Shown here: in pieces, positions 25,453 to 34,265 of the stretch
Numbering within the stretch: position 1 is the first letter of the stretch
Layout: every line of letters begins with the position of its first letter
Source of the DNA: CF-167 sp963695195
Lineage (GTDB): Bacteria > Chloroflexota > Limnocylindria > QHBO01
NCBI GenBank assembly: GCA_963695195.1
Contig: CAVOGE010000004.1
Coordinates: forward strand, 62,001 to 126,000
Reading direction: 5' to 3'
DNA: 64,000 bases
Made by a program: the position numbers and the translations under genes
Notes under the pieces: generated by a model
The model's database searches: none
What the model saw: only the letters and a program-made list of their open reading frames with translations
What the model was told of the DNA's origin: nothing

Positions 25453-27741
25453 ATGCTGCTCGACCGTCCGACATCAGCCGAAGCGGCGATCGCCGCATTC
25501 CTTGCCGATCCGTCACTCGAGCCGCTGATTGCGGCGCACCGCATCCTCGAGCCGCAACCTCCCCGGCACGCACCGTGGCCCAACGGACTCGATCCCCGAC
25601 TTGTCGCTGCGCTCCATGGTCGCGGGGTGGAGGCGCTGTACACGCATCAGGCGCGCGCGGTCGAAGCGGTGCGAGCTGGCACGAACACCTGCGTGGTCAC
25701 CCCCACCGCCTCGGGCAAGACCCTCTGCTACAACCTGCCGGTCCTCGATGCGGTGGCCCGCGATCCCACCGCGCGAGCGCTCTACCTCTTCCCCACCAAG
25801 GCCCTTGCGGCAGATCAACTGGTCGAACTGCGTTCGCTGGCCGACGCCGCCGAGCTCGAGCTCAAGACCCACACCTACGATGGTGACACGCCGCCGAGCG
25901 TCCGCAGCGTTGTTCGGGCGGCGGGGCAGGTGGTCATCACCAACCCCGACATGTTGCATGCGGCGATCCTCCCCCACCACACGAAGTGGTTCAAGCTGTT
26001 CGAGAACCTGCAGTTCGTGGTCATCGACGAGCTGCACACCTATCGTGGCCTGTTCGGCAGTCACGTCGCCAACGTCATGCGCCGCCTCCGTCGCGTCTGC
26101 CGCCACTACGGCGCGGATCCGGTCTTCATCTGTGCCAGCGCCACCATCGCCAACCCCGGCGAACTGGCCGAGCGGCTGATCGAAGCGCCGGTCGAGCTGA
26201 TCGACGACAACGGGGCGCCGCGCGGCCGGAAGCACATCCTCGTCATCAATCCACCGGTCGCAAACGAGCACCTGGGGATCCGCAGCTCTTCGCTGCTCAC
26301 CGCCCAGCATCTTGCGGAGCGGCTCATCGGCGGCGGCGTGCAGACGATCGCCTTCGCCCGATCGCGCACCGCCGTGGAGGTGCTGACCAGCTATCTGCGC
26401 GAGACCTTTGCCCCGCCGCCCGGTCACCCGCACACCATCCGCGGCTACCGCGGCGGCTATCTCCCCAACGAGCGGCGCGAGATCGAGCGCGGTCTGCGCG
26501 ACGGCCGTGTGCGCGGCGTGGTGGCCACCAACGCCCTCGAGCTGGGCATCGACATCGGCGGCCTCGATGCCTCCATCAGTGTCGGCTACCCCGGGACCAT
26601 CGCCTCGACCTGGCAGCAGATGGGGCGGGCGGGCCGGCGCGCCAGCACCAGCCTGTCGGCGCTCGTCTGCTCATCGGCGCCGATCGACCAGTTCCTGGCG
26701 TCGCACCCGGAGTACCTGTTCGAGCAGTCACCCGAGCACGGGCTGGTGAACCCCGACAACCTGCACGTTCTGCTCAACCACCTGCGCGCGTCGAGCTTCG
26801 AGCTGCCGGTACCGGCAGCCGAGCGATTTGGCATCGAGGAAACCCCGACGCTGCTCGACGTCCTCGAGGAGGACGGGTACCTGCGCCATGCCGAAGACGA
26901 TCGGTACTACTGGAGCCACGAGAACTTCCCGGCCAGCACCTTCAGCCTTCGGTCCGGCGCGCCGGAGAACGTCGTGATCGTGGATACCACCGGGGACCGC
27001 AATCGAGTGCTCGGCGAGGTTGACCTGTTCGCGGCTCCGCTGCTCGTGCATGAGAAGGCGATCTACATCCACGAGGGCGTGCAGCACCACGTGGATCGCC
27101 TCGACTGGGATGAGCGCAAGGCGTACGTCACGCGCACCGACGTCGACTACTACACCGATGCCGACCTGGGGATCACCCTCAAGGTGCTCGAGGTCTTCGA
27201 CGAGGCCGACGAGGCTCCGGCCGGCAAGCGGCAGCGTGGCGAGGTGATGGTCGCCTGGAAGGTGACCATGTTCAAGAAGATCAAGTACCACACCCACGAG
27301 AACGTCGGCTGGGGCTCGATCAACGTCCCCGAGCAGGAGATGCACACGACCGCCTGCTGGCTGGTGCCGCCTGCTGATCTCATGAACCGGTACGACCGTG
27401 ACACCCTCGACGGGGCGCTTATCGGGCTGGCGAGGGTTGCCCGCACCACCGCCTCGCTCCTGCTCATGTGCGACCCGCGTGACATCGGCGTGCTCGCCCA
27501 GGTCCAGGCGCCGTTCACCGGCCGCCCGACCATCTACCTGTACGACGCCGTGCCGGGTGGGGTGGGGCTGAGTGAGCGGCTCTTCGGCCTGACCGATGAA
27601 CTGGTCGCTGCCTGTGCCAAGCTCGTCGTCGACTGCGGGTGCACCGATGGGTGCCCGTCGTGCGTTGGGCCGGCCAGCGAAGTCGGATCGCGCGGCAAGC
27701 AGGTCGCGGTCGAACTGCTGGCAGGGCTGGGCGGCGGATGA
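25453..27741 (+). CDS. mrfA: MrfA-family DEAD/DEAH-box DNA repair helicase
   Basis: A superfamily 2 helicase of the MrfA/YprA (Hrq1-like) type that, with MrfB, repairs mitomycin-type DNA damage in Bacillus. Motifs seen are YTHQARAVE (Q motif), Walker A TPTASGKT near residue 85, PTKALAADQ, DELH (motif II), CASATIANP (III), ATNALELGIDIGGLD (V) and QMGRAGRR (VI). The C-terminal domain ends with the zinc-binding Cys set CGCTDGCPSC at about 728-737, with another Cys near 676. The length of 762 residues fits the family. ATG 25453 has GGAGG 5 bases upstream. The downstream gene is its usual partner. Confidence 0.92.
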   Translation: MLLDRPTSAEAAIAAFLADPSLEPLIAAHRILEPQPPRHAPWPNGLDPRLVAALHGRGVEALYTHQARAVEAVRAGTNTCVVTPTASGKTLCYNLPVLDAVARDPTARALYLFPTKALAADQLVELRSLADAAELELKTHTYDGDTPPSVRSVVRAAGQVVITNPDMLHAAILPHHTKWFKLFENLQFVVIDELHTYRGLFGSHVANVMRRLRRVCRHYGADPVFICASATIANPGELAERLIEAPVELIDDNGAPRGRKHILVINPPVANEHLGIRSSSLLTAQHLAERLIGGGVQTIAFARSRTAVEVLTSYLRETFAPPPGHPHTIRGYRGGYLPNERREIERGLRDGRVRGVVATNALELGIDIGGLDASISVGYPGTIASTWQQMGRAGRRASTSLSALVCSSAPIDQFLASHPEYLFEQSPEHGLVNPDNLHVLLNHLRASSFELPVPAAERFGIEETPTLLDVLEEDGYLRHAEDDRYYWSHENFPASTFSLRSGAPENVVIVDTTGDRNRVLGEVDLFAAPLLVHEKAIYIHEGVQHHVDRLDWDERKAYVTRTDVDYYTDADLGITLKVLEVFDEADEAPAGKRQRGEVMVAWKVTMFKKIKYHTHENVGWGSINVPEQEMHTTACWLVPPADLMNRYDRDTLDGALIGLARVARTTASLLLMCDPRDIGVLAQVQAPFTGRPTIYLYDAVPGGVGLSERLFGLTDELVAACAKLVVDCGCTDGCPSCVGPASEVGSRGKQVAVELLAGLGGG

Positions 27742-28976
27742 GCACCCGCTCGCTGGTCGAGCGGGTGGCCGTCCTCCGCGCGGAAGGCACCCGCACGCCC
27801 CAGCCTCCCACCCGTCCAGCCGCTGACCGGGCGGTGACGCTGGCGCGCTGGTTCGGTGCCCGCCTCTCCGCCGGAACCGGCGGCGCGGCCGTGGTTGTCG
27901 AGCGGGTCGTCGCGCTCCCCGCGACCGTCGCGGCAGCGCTCGCCCCCCTGCCCGCGGCAAGCTACTTCGACACCGAGACGACCGGCCTCTCCACCGGCGC
28001 CGGCACGGTCATCTTCCTCGCCGGACTCGGCCGCCTGGATGGTGACCAGATCGTGGTCCGCCAGCACCTACTGCCCGACTACCCGCACGAGTCGGCAATG
28101 TTGCGCCTTGTCGCCGCCGAACTGGGTCGAGCCGAGCGCGTGGTGACCTACAACGGGCGCGGATTCGACCTGCCGCTCCTCACCACGCGCCTGACCGTGC
28201 ACGGCCTCTTCCGTGAGCTGGCGGCTCTGCCGGAACGACACGACGACCTGCTGCCGGTGGCGCGGCGCCTCTTCCGCCGGCCGCTTGGCGGGGCTCGACT
28301 GGCAGACGTGGAGGCCGGCGTGCTTGGCGTGCTCCGTCACGGCGACTGTCCGGGCAGCGAGGTGCCCGCGCGCTACTTCGGCTACCTGCGGGGCGGCTCC
28401 CCCCAGGTACTCGCCGATGTCCTTGATCACAACCTGCAGGACATCGTGTCACTCGCCCTGCTGGAGGCGGAGGTGCTGCGCCTGCGGGCGGGCGGCTGGC
28501 GGAACGCGGGTCTCCTCGACCGCCACGGGATGGCGGTCGAACTGCTTCGCCACGGGGCGAGCGCCGAGGCACTGGAGGTCGCCGAATCGGCCATGCATCC
28601 CGGCGTCGACCAGGGGGAGGCGCATACGCTGCGTCGCATGGCGACCCGGCTGCTTCTCGCGGCAGGCGAGGTGGATCGCGCCGAGGCGCTCTGGGCCGCC
28701 GCCACGCGACGCGCCACGGCGGAAGCGGCGGCGGCGTGGTTGGAGGTCGCTCGAATTCGTGAACGGCACCGGGCGGATCTGCGCGGCGCGCTCGATGCCG
28801 CGGTGACTGCCGGTCGCGTGCTCGACCTTGCCTTTGCCCTCGGGCGTGGTGGCGGCATGCTCGCCGTCGGCCGCGTCCGCCTGCGGGTCGATGCACGGTT
28901 GCGGCGGCTGCGCCGCTGGGTCGCTGCTGCTGACCGTCGAGAGGCGCTTCGCGCCGCGACGTCGGCCGTCGCCTAG
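27738..28976 (+). CDS. mrfB: MrfB-like exonuclease (RNase H fold with helical repeats)
   Basis: Residues 75-260 form a DEDD-type exonuclease domain: YFDTETTGLS (Asp-x-Glu), YNGRGFDLPLL, and a late HNLQDIVSLALL carrying the last Asp. This is the YprB/MrfB arrangement, in which the protein is a metal-dependent nuclease acting with MrfA. The C-terminal 150 residues are helical repeats (TPR-like: GASAEALEVAESAM and AGEVDRAEALWAAA) that may bind partners. Its ATG overlaps the mrfA stop as ATGA, so the two are strictly coupled. Its stop shares CTAG with the convergent kinase gene. Confidence 0.87.
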   Translation: MSTRSLVERVAVLRAEGTRTPQPPTRPAADRAVTLARWFGARLSAGTGGAAVVVERVVALPATVAAALAPLPAASYFDTETTGLSTGAGTVIFLAGLGRLDGDQIVVRQHLLPDYPHESAMLRLVAAELGRAERVVTYNGRGFDLPLLTTRLTVHGLFRELAALPERHDDLLPVARRLFRRPLGGARLADVEAGVLGVLRHGDCPGSEVPARYFGYLRGGSPQVLADVLDHNLQDIVSLALLEAEVLRLRAGGWRNAGLLDRHGMAVELLRHGASAEALEVAESAMHPGVDQGEAHTLRRMATRLLLAAGEVDRAEALWAAATRRATAEAAAAWLEVARIRERHRADLRGALDAAVTAGRVLDLAFALGRGGGMLAVGRVRLRVDARLRRLRRWVAAADRREALRAATSAVA

Positions 28977-29824
28977 CGGCCGCTCTCGCCGATCCGGGCC
29001 GCCAGCCATCGAGCGACGCCGCGAGCCGCTTCGTGCGCGGCGTCGAGCGCATCAACGTCGCGGCCCAATTCGGCGGCGAACAGCGCGGCAAGGGCGTCGC
29101 CCGCACCCACCGTGGAAACGCCGCGGACGACCTCTGGCACCGGCACAGGTCTCCGACCGCAACCGGGAAGGTCGACCAGGGCGCCTCGTTCACCAAGCGT
29201 CACGACCAGGACTGGCCGGGCTCCAGCCCAGCGACGGAGGATTGCCAGTGCTTCGCCGGGGTCCCGCGCGAGCGCTGCCAGGTCGTCGCTGCTGGCCACG
29301 AGGGCGTCCATCGAGCGCAGTGCGAAGGTCAGATCGTCCTCGAGGGTAGTCAGAGTCCGCGGCTGAACCACCTCGCCGGGCGCAAGAATCCGCAGCCACC
29401 CCTGGAGCGCCGCCACCCGAACAGCGACGTCCGCGGTGGCCGTAACTGCGGCCGTGTCCATTTCGCCGGCTATCGGCGCGAGCAGCACGGCCCGACTGGG
29501 ATACGCCCGCACCGCCGCGGTTGGAACGTGCAGCGATGCGCCGCCATCGAAGGTCAGGCGGCGAGGTGCGACGGAGTCATCGATCGTAAACCGGATGGAG
29601 TGCGAGGCCTGCTGGACCTGCGTCGGCCCGAGCGAGCGCAGCTCGGCGAGGGCGGCAACTGCCTCCGGCTCGGGGCCGGCGACCGTGATCGTGGCCCCGC
29701 GAAGGCCCACGGCCGCCAGCGCTCGAGTGGCGTGGAGCACCGAGCCGCCCGCTGCCCGGCTCCCGTCAGGGAAGCGGTCGATGGTGAGGCCTCCAACGAC
29801 GAGGAGGTCGCTCGGCTCTATCAT
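28973..29824 (-). CDS. PfkB/ribokinase-family carbohydrate kinase
   Basis: A small-molecule kinase of the ribokinase fold. The N-terminal substrate region is LVVGGLTIDRFPDGSRAAGGSVLHATRALAAVGL. The C-terminal signature TVGAGDALAALFAAELG carries the anion hole and catalytic Asp. The ATP-binding LVVTLGERGALV precedes it. The substrate (sugar or nucleoside) cannot be told. The ATG at 29824 lies only 9 bases from the ATG of the divergent gene at 29834. There is no Shine-Dalgarno, so a leaderless mRNA is likely. Confidence 0.86.
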   Translation of the reverse strand: MIEPSDLLVVGGLTIDRFPDGSRAAGGSVLHATRALAAVGLRGATITVAGPEPEAVAALAELRSLGPTQVQQASHSIRFTIDDSVAPRRLTFDGGASLHVPTAAVRAYPSRAVLLAPIAGEMDTAAVTATADVAVRVAALQGWLRILAPGEVVQPRTLTTLEDDLTFALRSMDALVASSDDLAALARDPGEALAILRRWAGARPVLVVTLGERGALVDLPGCGRRPVPVPEVVRGVSTVGAGDALAALFAAELGRDVDALDAAHEAARGVARWLAARIGESGR

Positions 29825-29833
29825 CGGTCCATC
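29819..29833. promoter_or_regulatory. Nine-base divergent start region
   Basis: Only 9 bases separate the outward-facing ATG codons at 29824 (minus) and 29834 (plus). On the plus strand TATCAT (29819-29824) lies 9 bases before the ATG and covers the opposite start codon. On the minus strand a CATGAT-like element lies about 6 bases before its ATG. Both messages must be leaderless or nearly so, and the promoters must overlap coding sequence. Confidence 0.4.
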
Positions 29834-30172
29834 ATGCGACTCTTCTTCTATGAGCTCCACGAGGGTGCCAGCGATCTCCTGACCGATGCCATCGTGCTCA
29901 GCGAGCAGGAGCACGCCCCGGAGGCGTTCGCGGACATCGTGCGCGCCGCTCGTGCCGCAGTGCTCGACACGTTCGAGGAGGACACCCTGGTCGAAGCGAT
30001 CGCCCGGGAGTTGGAGCGCAGCCACGGTTTCACTTACGTCGGAGATGACAAGCTGCGCGCCAGCATGAGCGTCGGCGTCGAGGAGGTCGACACCTTCCTC
30101 GTTGAGCAGAGTGACGAATTCCGCACGATCATCGCCGAGATGGATCGCTCCCAGGAGCTTCGCGGTCGCTAG
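29834..30172 (+). CDS. Small hypothetical protein, 112 residues
   Basis: I do not recognise a named family. The protein is acidic and mostly helical (APEAFADIVRAARAAVLDTFEEDTLVEAIARELERSHGFTYVGDDKLRASMSVG), soluble and without Cys or membrane segments. Codon bias is like the neighbours, with strong third-position G/C. It sits between an outward-facing kinase and the convergent ychF gene, with which it shares a CTAG stop overlap. The absence of indels in this gap-free arrangement supports a real gene. Confidence 0.7.
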   Translation: MRLFFYELHEGASDLLTDAIVLSEQEHAPEAFADIVRAARAAVLDTFEEDTLVEAIARELERSHGFTYVGDDKLRASMSVGVEEVDTFLVEQSDEFRTIIAEMDRSQELRGR

Positions 30173-31257
30173 CGAGCGACGTTGAAGAGCACCTCGATCA
30201 CGTCGCCGTCGCGGACGGCGTAGGTCTTCCCCTCGGAACGCAGCTTCCCGCGCTTGCGCGCCTCGGTCGTGCTGCCACTGGCCATCAGATCGTCGAACGT
30301 GACCACCTCGGCGCGAATGAACCCTCGCGCCAGGTCAGAGTGAATGGCACCGGCGGCATCGACGGCACTCGCCCCTCGACTCAGCGTCCAGGCGCGGCAT
30401 TCGTCCTCGCCGGCGGTGAAGAAGCTGAACAGGCCGAGCAGGTCATAGGTCAGGCGGATGACTCGCCCCCGACTCGGCTCGGCGATCCCCAGGTCCTCCA
30501 TGAAGAGCGCCGCATCGTCGTCCGGCAGCTGGGCGATCTCTGATTCGATCTTCGCCGCCAGGGCGGCCACGTCGGTACGTGGCTGGGCATACCGAGCGCG
30601 ACCCTCTGTCTCGAGGGCCGCGAGCCCGGGGAGCTGCCCCTCGTCGAGGTTGAGCAGCACCAGCACCGGCTTCTGGGTCAGGAATCGGTAGCCGCGCAGT
30701 CTCCGCTCGTCGTCATCGGTGAGAGCCATGGCTCGCAGCGGGACGCCCCGTGAGAGCTCCGGCTCGATCCGGGCCAGCAGCTCTTCCTCGACGGCGTTCT
30801 GCTCTCGCTCCCCGGGCGTACCGTGACGCCCGGACGTGCGCAGCTTCTCCAGTCGCTTCTCGATCACACCCAGGTCGGCCACGGTGAACTCCAGGTCCAT
30901 CTCGTCCACATCGCGCCACGCGTCCGCTGGACGGTCGCCCCCCTCGAACCCACGCGCCACGTGCACCAGCGCATCGGCGTTGCGCACCAGGGCGAGCACG
31001 TCGGGCGCGATCGTCCCCTCGCGCGCGGCTCCGGCGGGGATCGCGACGTCGACGTAGGTGACGTCGGCGGGGGTCGTCTTGCGCGGATGGAAGAGCGCGG
31101 CAAGCCGGTCGAGGCGTTCATCGGGCACCTTGACGACGCCCATGTTGGGGGCCGCGTGGCTGCCCGAGAAGCCACCGGTCTCCGCATGGCTGCCGGTCAG
31201 CGCATTGAAGACCGTCGTCTTGCCACTGGCTGGCAGACCAACGATGGTGACCTGCAT
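30169..31257 (-). CDS. ychF: YchF/OLA1-like ATPase with TGS domain
   Basis: A translation-factor-class P-loop ATPase that binds ribosomes. G1 reads VGLPASGKTTVFNALTG, where classical YchF has NVGKST. LVLLNLDEGQ replaces the guanine-specific NKxD, in keeping with ATP preference. The C-terminal TGS domain has the diagnostic LFSFFTAGEDECRAWTLSRG followed by HSDLARGFIRAEVV and YAVRDGDVIEVLFNV. At 362 residues it has the right length. The ATG at 31257 lies 4 bases after the dehydrogenase stop. It is the last gene of the eight-gene operon that starts with the UvrD-like gene. Confidence 0.92.
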   Translation of the reverse strand: MQVTIVGLPASGKTTVFNALTGSHAETGGFSGSHAAPNMGVVKVPDERLDRLAALFHPRKTTPADVTYVDVAIPAGAAREGTIAPDVLALVRNADALVHVARGFEGGDRPADAWRDVDEMDLEFTVADLGVIEKRLEKLRTSGRHGTPGEREQNAVEEELLARIEPELSRGVPLRAMALTDDDERRLRGYRFLTQKPVLVLLNLDEGQLPGLAALETEGRARYAQPRTDVAALAAKIESEIAQLPDDDAALFMEDLGIAEPSRGRVIRLTYDLLGLFSFFTAGEDECRAWTLSRGASAVDAAGAIHSDLARGFIRAEVVTFDDLMASGSTTEARKRGKLRSEGKTYAVRDGDVIEVLFNVAR

Positions 31258-31261
31258 CGGG

Positions 31262-32257
31262 CTAGTACCCGGCCTCCAGGTCCACGACGTTCTCGAGCGG
31301 CTCGCCGGCGGCAAAGCGGCGCAGGTTGGCCACGAACAGATCGATCGAACGATCGACGACCCGATCGCTCGACCACGAGGTGTGCGGGGTGAGGATCAGG
31401 TTCGGCGTGTCGTACAGCGGCGAGTCGGATGGGAGAGGCTCCTCGTTGAATACGTCGAGCACGGCGCCTCCGATCCATCCGGCTTCAAGCGCTCGACGCA
31501 GAGCCAGCTCGTCGATCAGGCGGCCGCGCGCGATATTGATCAACCAGGCGTGTTCGGGCATCTCCTGGAGCTGCGCCGCGCCGATCATGCCCGCCGTCTC
31601 GTCGGTGAGCGGCGCCGCGATGACGACGATATCGCTCTGACGCAGGAGCTCGTCGAGCTGGTCGAGCCCCAGCAGTTCCACGTTGGGTTGATCGTCGGCG
31701 CCACGCTCCGGGCGACGCCGCGTGGCGAGAATGCGCGACCCGAATGGCGCGAGCAGGCGGGCGATCTCGGACCCGATGCTGCCAAAGCCCACGATACCGA
31801 TCGTCTTGCTGCCCAGCTCGGTGCCGCGCAGTGGCTGCCAGGTCCGCTCCTGCTGCAACTCGAGCAGCTGCGGCAGGCTGCGCGAGATGGCCAGGCTCAT
31901 CATCACCACGTACTCGCCGATCGGCCGGCTGAAGACTCCCCGTGCGTTGGTCACCGTCAGCCCGCGCGAGCGGACGGCCGGGGTGGCAACCCGATCGACC
32001 CCGGCCGAGAACGAGTGGATCCACTCGAGGCGGGAGGCGCGGCCGATGACATGGTCAAGCACCGGCGCCGGGATTCCGCCGCGCAGCAGTACGCGTGCAG
32101 CGGCGAGCGCCTCCTCCGCATCGCCGTGTACCAGGCCATCGGTCGACATCTGGACGACGCGGACACCGGGCACCGCCTCGAGGCGGGACACGTGCTCGGC
32201 CGACACGGGCGCGCCGAAGATGGGCGTGGCCAGGATGACGATCTCGTCGACGCTCAC
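31262..32257 (-). CDS. NAD-dependent D-2-hydroxyacid dehydrogenase
   Basis: The fold and active site of the D-isomer-specific 2-hydroxyacid dehydrogenases are clear: SFSAGVDRV, ARGVFSRPIGEYVVM, nucleotide-binding KTIGIVGFGSIGSEIARLL, catalytic Arg in LINIARGRLID, Glu in VFNEEPLP, and His in LTPHTSW. At 331 residues it is typical. Substrates range from glyoxylate to phosphoglycerate and cannot be fixed. The GTG start overlaps the metalloprotease stop (GTGA), so they are translationally coupled. Confidence 0.9.
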   Translation of the reverse strand: MSVDEIVILATPIFGAPVSAEHVSRLEAVPGVRVVQMSTDGLVHGDAEEALAAARVLLRGGIPAPVLDHVIGRASRLEWIHSFSAGVDRVATPAVRSRGLTVTNARGVFSRPIGEYVVMMSLAISRSLPQLLELQQERTWQPLRGTELGSKTIGIVGFGSIGSEIARLLAPFGSRILATRRRPERGADDQPNVELLGLDQLDELLRQSDIVVIAAPLTDETAGMIGAAQLQEMPEHAWLINIARGRLIDELALRRALEAGWIGGAVLDVFNEEPLPSDSPLYDTPNLILTPHTSWSSDRVVDRSIDLFVANLRRFAAGEPLENVVDLEAGY

Positions 32258-33423
32258 CCGCCGCCTCCGTGGGCAGATCCTTCGATCCTGGCAATCCAGC
32301 GTTCCGGCTGCCGGATCTCGGCCAGGTCGGGCAGCTGCTGTGGCCCTTCCCAGACCCGGTTCAGGAATGCGCGGTCCCGCGTCGCCAACACCGAGGCGAC
32401 AAACCGTTCGCCAGCCGCGTACTGCTCCATCTTCAGATCAAGCCCGGTGAGTCGCATCACCGCGCGTTCCACCGCTGTGCGCGCCTCGTTGCGCCGTTCG
32501 AACCGCTCGTGGAGTCGCGCGAACCCCGGCAGGATCCGTTCACCGGCATGGTTCATGACGTGGTTCGAGTAGCCCTCAAGCAGCGACATCAGCGCCTGCG
32601 TTCGATGGAAGGCGGCGAGCTGGGCGGGCGTCATCATGCGCTCGAGCCAGTGTCCGCCCTTTCCCGCCATGGCGGAGCGCAGGCGCCCGGCAAGCCCGCT
32701 CGAGTCGGTGGCCAGCTGCTCTATCGCCTCGGCCACGGACGCCGCGAAGTGATCGCGCAGCCACGGGTAGGCCTCGAACTCGAATGCGTGGGTCGCCTCG
32801 TGCAGGGCGATGAAGGTTCGGAACTCGTCGAGCGGGATCCGCAGGCCAGCGGCCGTCGCAGCGATGTTCTGCTCGACGAAGTTCAGGCGACCGCGGGTCG
32901 CAGGCCCGGCGGCCAGCAGGCTGACGTCGTATTGCCCGAGCACCTTGCGTGCCAGAAATGACATGAGCCAGCCCAGTTGCTGATTGCCGAGCGACCGATT
33001 GACGATGCGCGCCAGGGCGCGTCCCGGGGTATCGGCGTCCGCACTGCCCGCGGCCACGATCTGCTCGACCCGCGCGAAGAGCTGCTCGAAGGTGGCCAGG
33101 TTGAGATCGATCCACTCCAGGCGGTCGACCACCGCCGGCGTCTCCAGGGCGCGCGGCAGTTCGGCACCGATGACTGCCGCCACCTCCGGCTCGATGCGCA
33201 GCAGCGTTTCGCGATAGAAGGCCTCGGCGGCGACGCGATCGGCGTCCGCGAGGGGCACGCCTGCCGGTCCAAGGCGGCGCCGAGCGATGAGTCGGACCGC
33301 CTCCCAGTCGATCAGCCGGGACCCGGCCCGCCGCATCAACTCCCGCTGAGCGACCGTGGCACCCATCGCCAGCAGTCCGCCCACCACGATCCCCATTCCG
33401 AGGCGGCCGGCACTCCGTGGCAT
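32254..33423 (-). CDS. Zincin-like metalloprotease (DUF2342 / F420-associated family)
   Basis: The motif FIALHEATHAFEFEAYPWLRDHF contains HExxH, with the downstream Glu in LLEGYSNHVMNHAGE. This is the hallmark of the DUF2342 zincins, found in actinobacteria and Chloroflexota that use cofactor F420. An N-terminal hydrophobic stretch (GMGIVVGGLLAMGATVA) suggests membrane association or export. Function is unknown even in model species. The ATG at 33423 lies 9 bases after murI, and TAGACT precedes it by 6 bases, so a secondary leaderless promoter is possible. Confidence 0.85.
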   Translation of the reverse strand: MPRSAGRLGMGIVVGGLLAMGATVAQRELMRRAGSRLIDWEAVRLIARRRLGPAGVPLADADRVAAEAFYRETLLRIEPEVAAVIGAELPRALETPAVVDRLEWIDLNLATFEQLFARVEQIVAAGSADADTPGRALARIVNRSLGNQQLGWLMSFLARKVLGQYDVSLLAAGPATRGRLNFVEQNIAATAAGLRIPLDEFRTFIALHEATHAFEFEAYPWLRDHFAASVAEAIEQLATDSSGLAGRLRSAMAGKGGHWLERMMTPAQLAAFHRTQALMSLLEGYSNHVMNHAGERILPGFARLHERFERRNEARTAVERAVMRLTGLDLKMEQYAAGERFVASVLATRDRAFLNRVWEGPQQLPDLAEIRQPERWIARIEGSAHGGGG

Positions 33424-33432
33424 GCGTTGAGT

Positions 33433-34257
33433 CTAGTCGGCGGTGACGATCGCCTGCTCGACGCCCGGCAGCGCACCGTGGAATATCCGCTCCGCAACGA
33501 CTTCAAACGCGGCACGGTCCCCGGTCGTGTAGACCAGGTTGGTGGCCGATCCCCCATCCGGTGCGCGGGCGGCTAGGGCATCGAGCAGGTCCTCCGCGGC
33601 GAGCGCGGTACTGAACGCCGAATCGACCACGGCCACACCGGGGCCTGCCGCCTCCTCGATCAGCGGCCGGAGCAGTGGATAGTGCGTGCAGCCAAGGAGC
33701 AGCGTATCAATGGCCGGGTCCGCCTCCATCAGGTCCCCAACGTAGCCGCGCACGGTGTGAACCACCTCGGCTCCCCCGACTGCGCCGGCCTCGACCAAGG
33801 GAACGAGTAGCGGGCAGGCCAGCTGGGTCACCTGCAGGCTCCCCGCCACCTCGCCGAGGGCGGCGGGGTAGGCTCCTGACCCGACGGTACCGACGGTCGC
33901 GACCACGCCGATGTGCCCGGTTCGGGTCGACGCGGCCGCGGCAAGTGCACCGGGCCGTACGACCCCGAGGACCGGGATCGGTGATGCGGCCCGGACCTCG
34001 GCCAACGCCTGCGATGTCGCGGTGTTGCAGGCGAGCACGAGCAGTTTGATGTCGTGCTCGAGCAACCAGCTCGTGGATTCGAGGGTAAAGGTTCGCACCT
34101 CGTCACCCGGACGTGGGCCGTAGGGCGCACGTGCGTTGTCACCCAGGTAGACGGTCGACTCCGCCGGCAGCCGGTGCCGCAGCGCCGACAGGACGGTCAG
34201 CCCACCGACCCCGGAGTCGAAGACCCCGATCGGGCGTCGATCGGTGCCAGGCACCAC
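33433..34257 (-). CDS. murI: Glutamate racemase MurI
   Basis: Makes D-glutamate for peptidoglycan. Signature segments are PIGVFDSGVGGLTVL, YLGDNARAPYG, the first catalytic Cys in LVLACNTATSQAL, GVVRPGA, and the second Cys in LLLGCTHYPLLRPLI. All catalytic residues are present and the length of 274 is normal. Start GTG 34257, or the adjacent GTG at 34254, lies 8 bases after the stop of the CpaE-like gene. The organism therefore makes a wall, in line with the pbpA/SEDS block at 50-54 kb. Confidence 0.96.
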   Translation of the reverse strand: MVPGTDRRPIGVFDSGVGGLTVLSALRHRLPAESTVYLGDNARAPYGPRPGDEVRTFTLESTSWLLEHDIKLLVLACNTATSQALAEVRAASPIPVLGVVRPGALAAAASTRTGHIGVVATVGTVGSGAYPAALGEVAGSLQVTQLACPLLVPLVEAGAVGGAEVVHTVRGYVGDLMEADPAIDTLLLGCTHYPLLRPLIEEAAGPGVAVVDSAFSTALAAEDLLDALAARAPDGGSATNLVYTTGDRAAFEVVAERIFHGALPGVEQAIVTAD

Positions 34258-34265
34258 CGCTCGGC

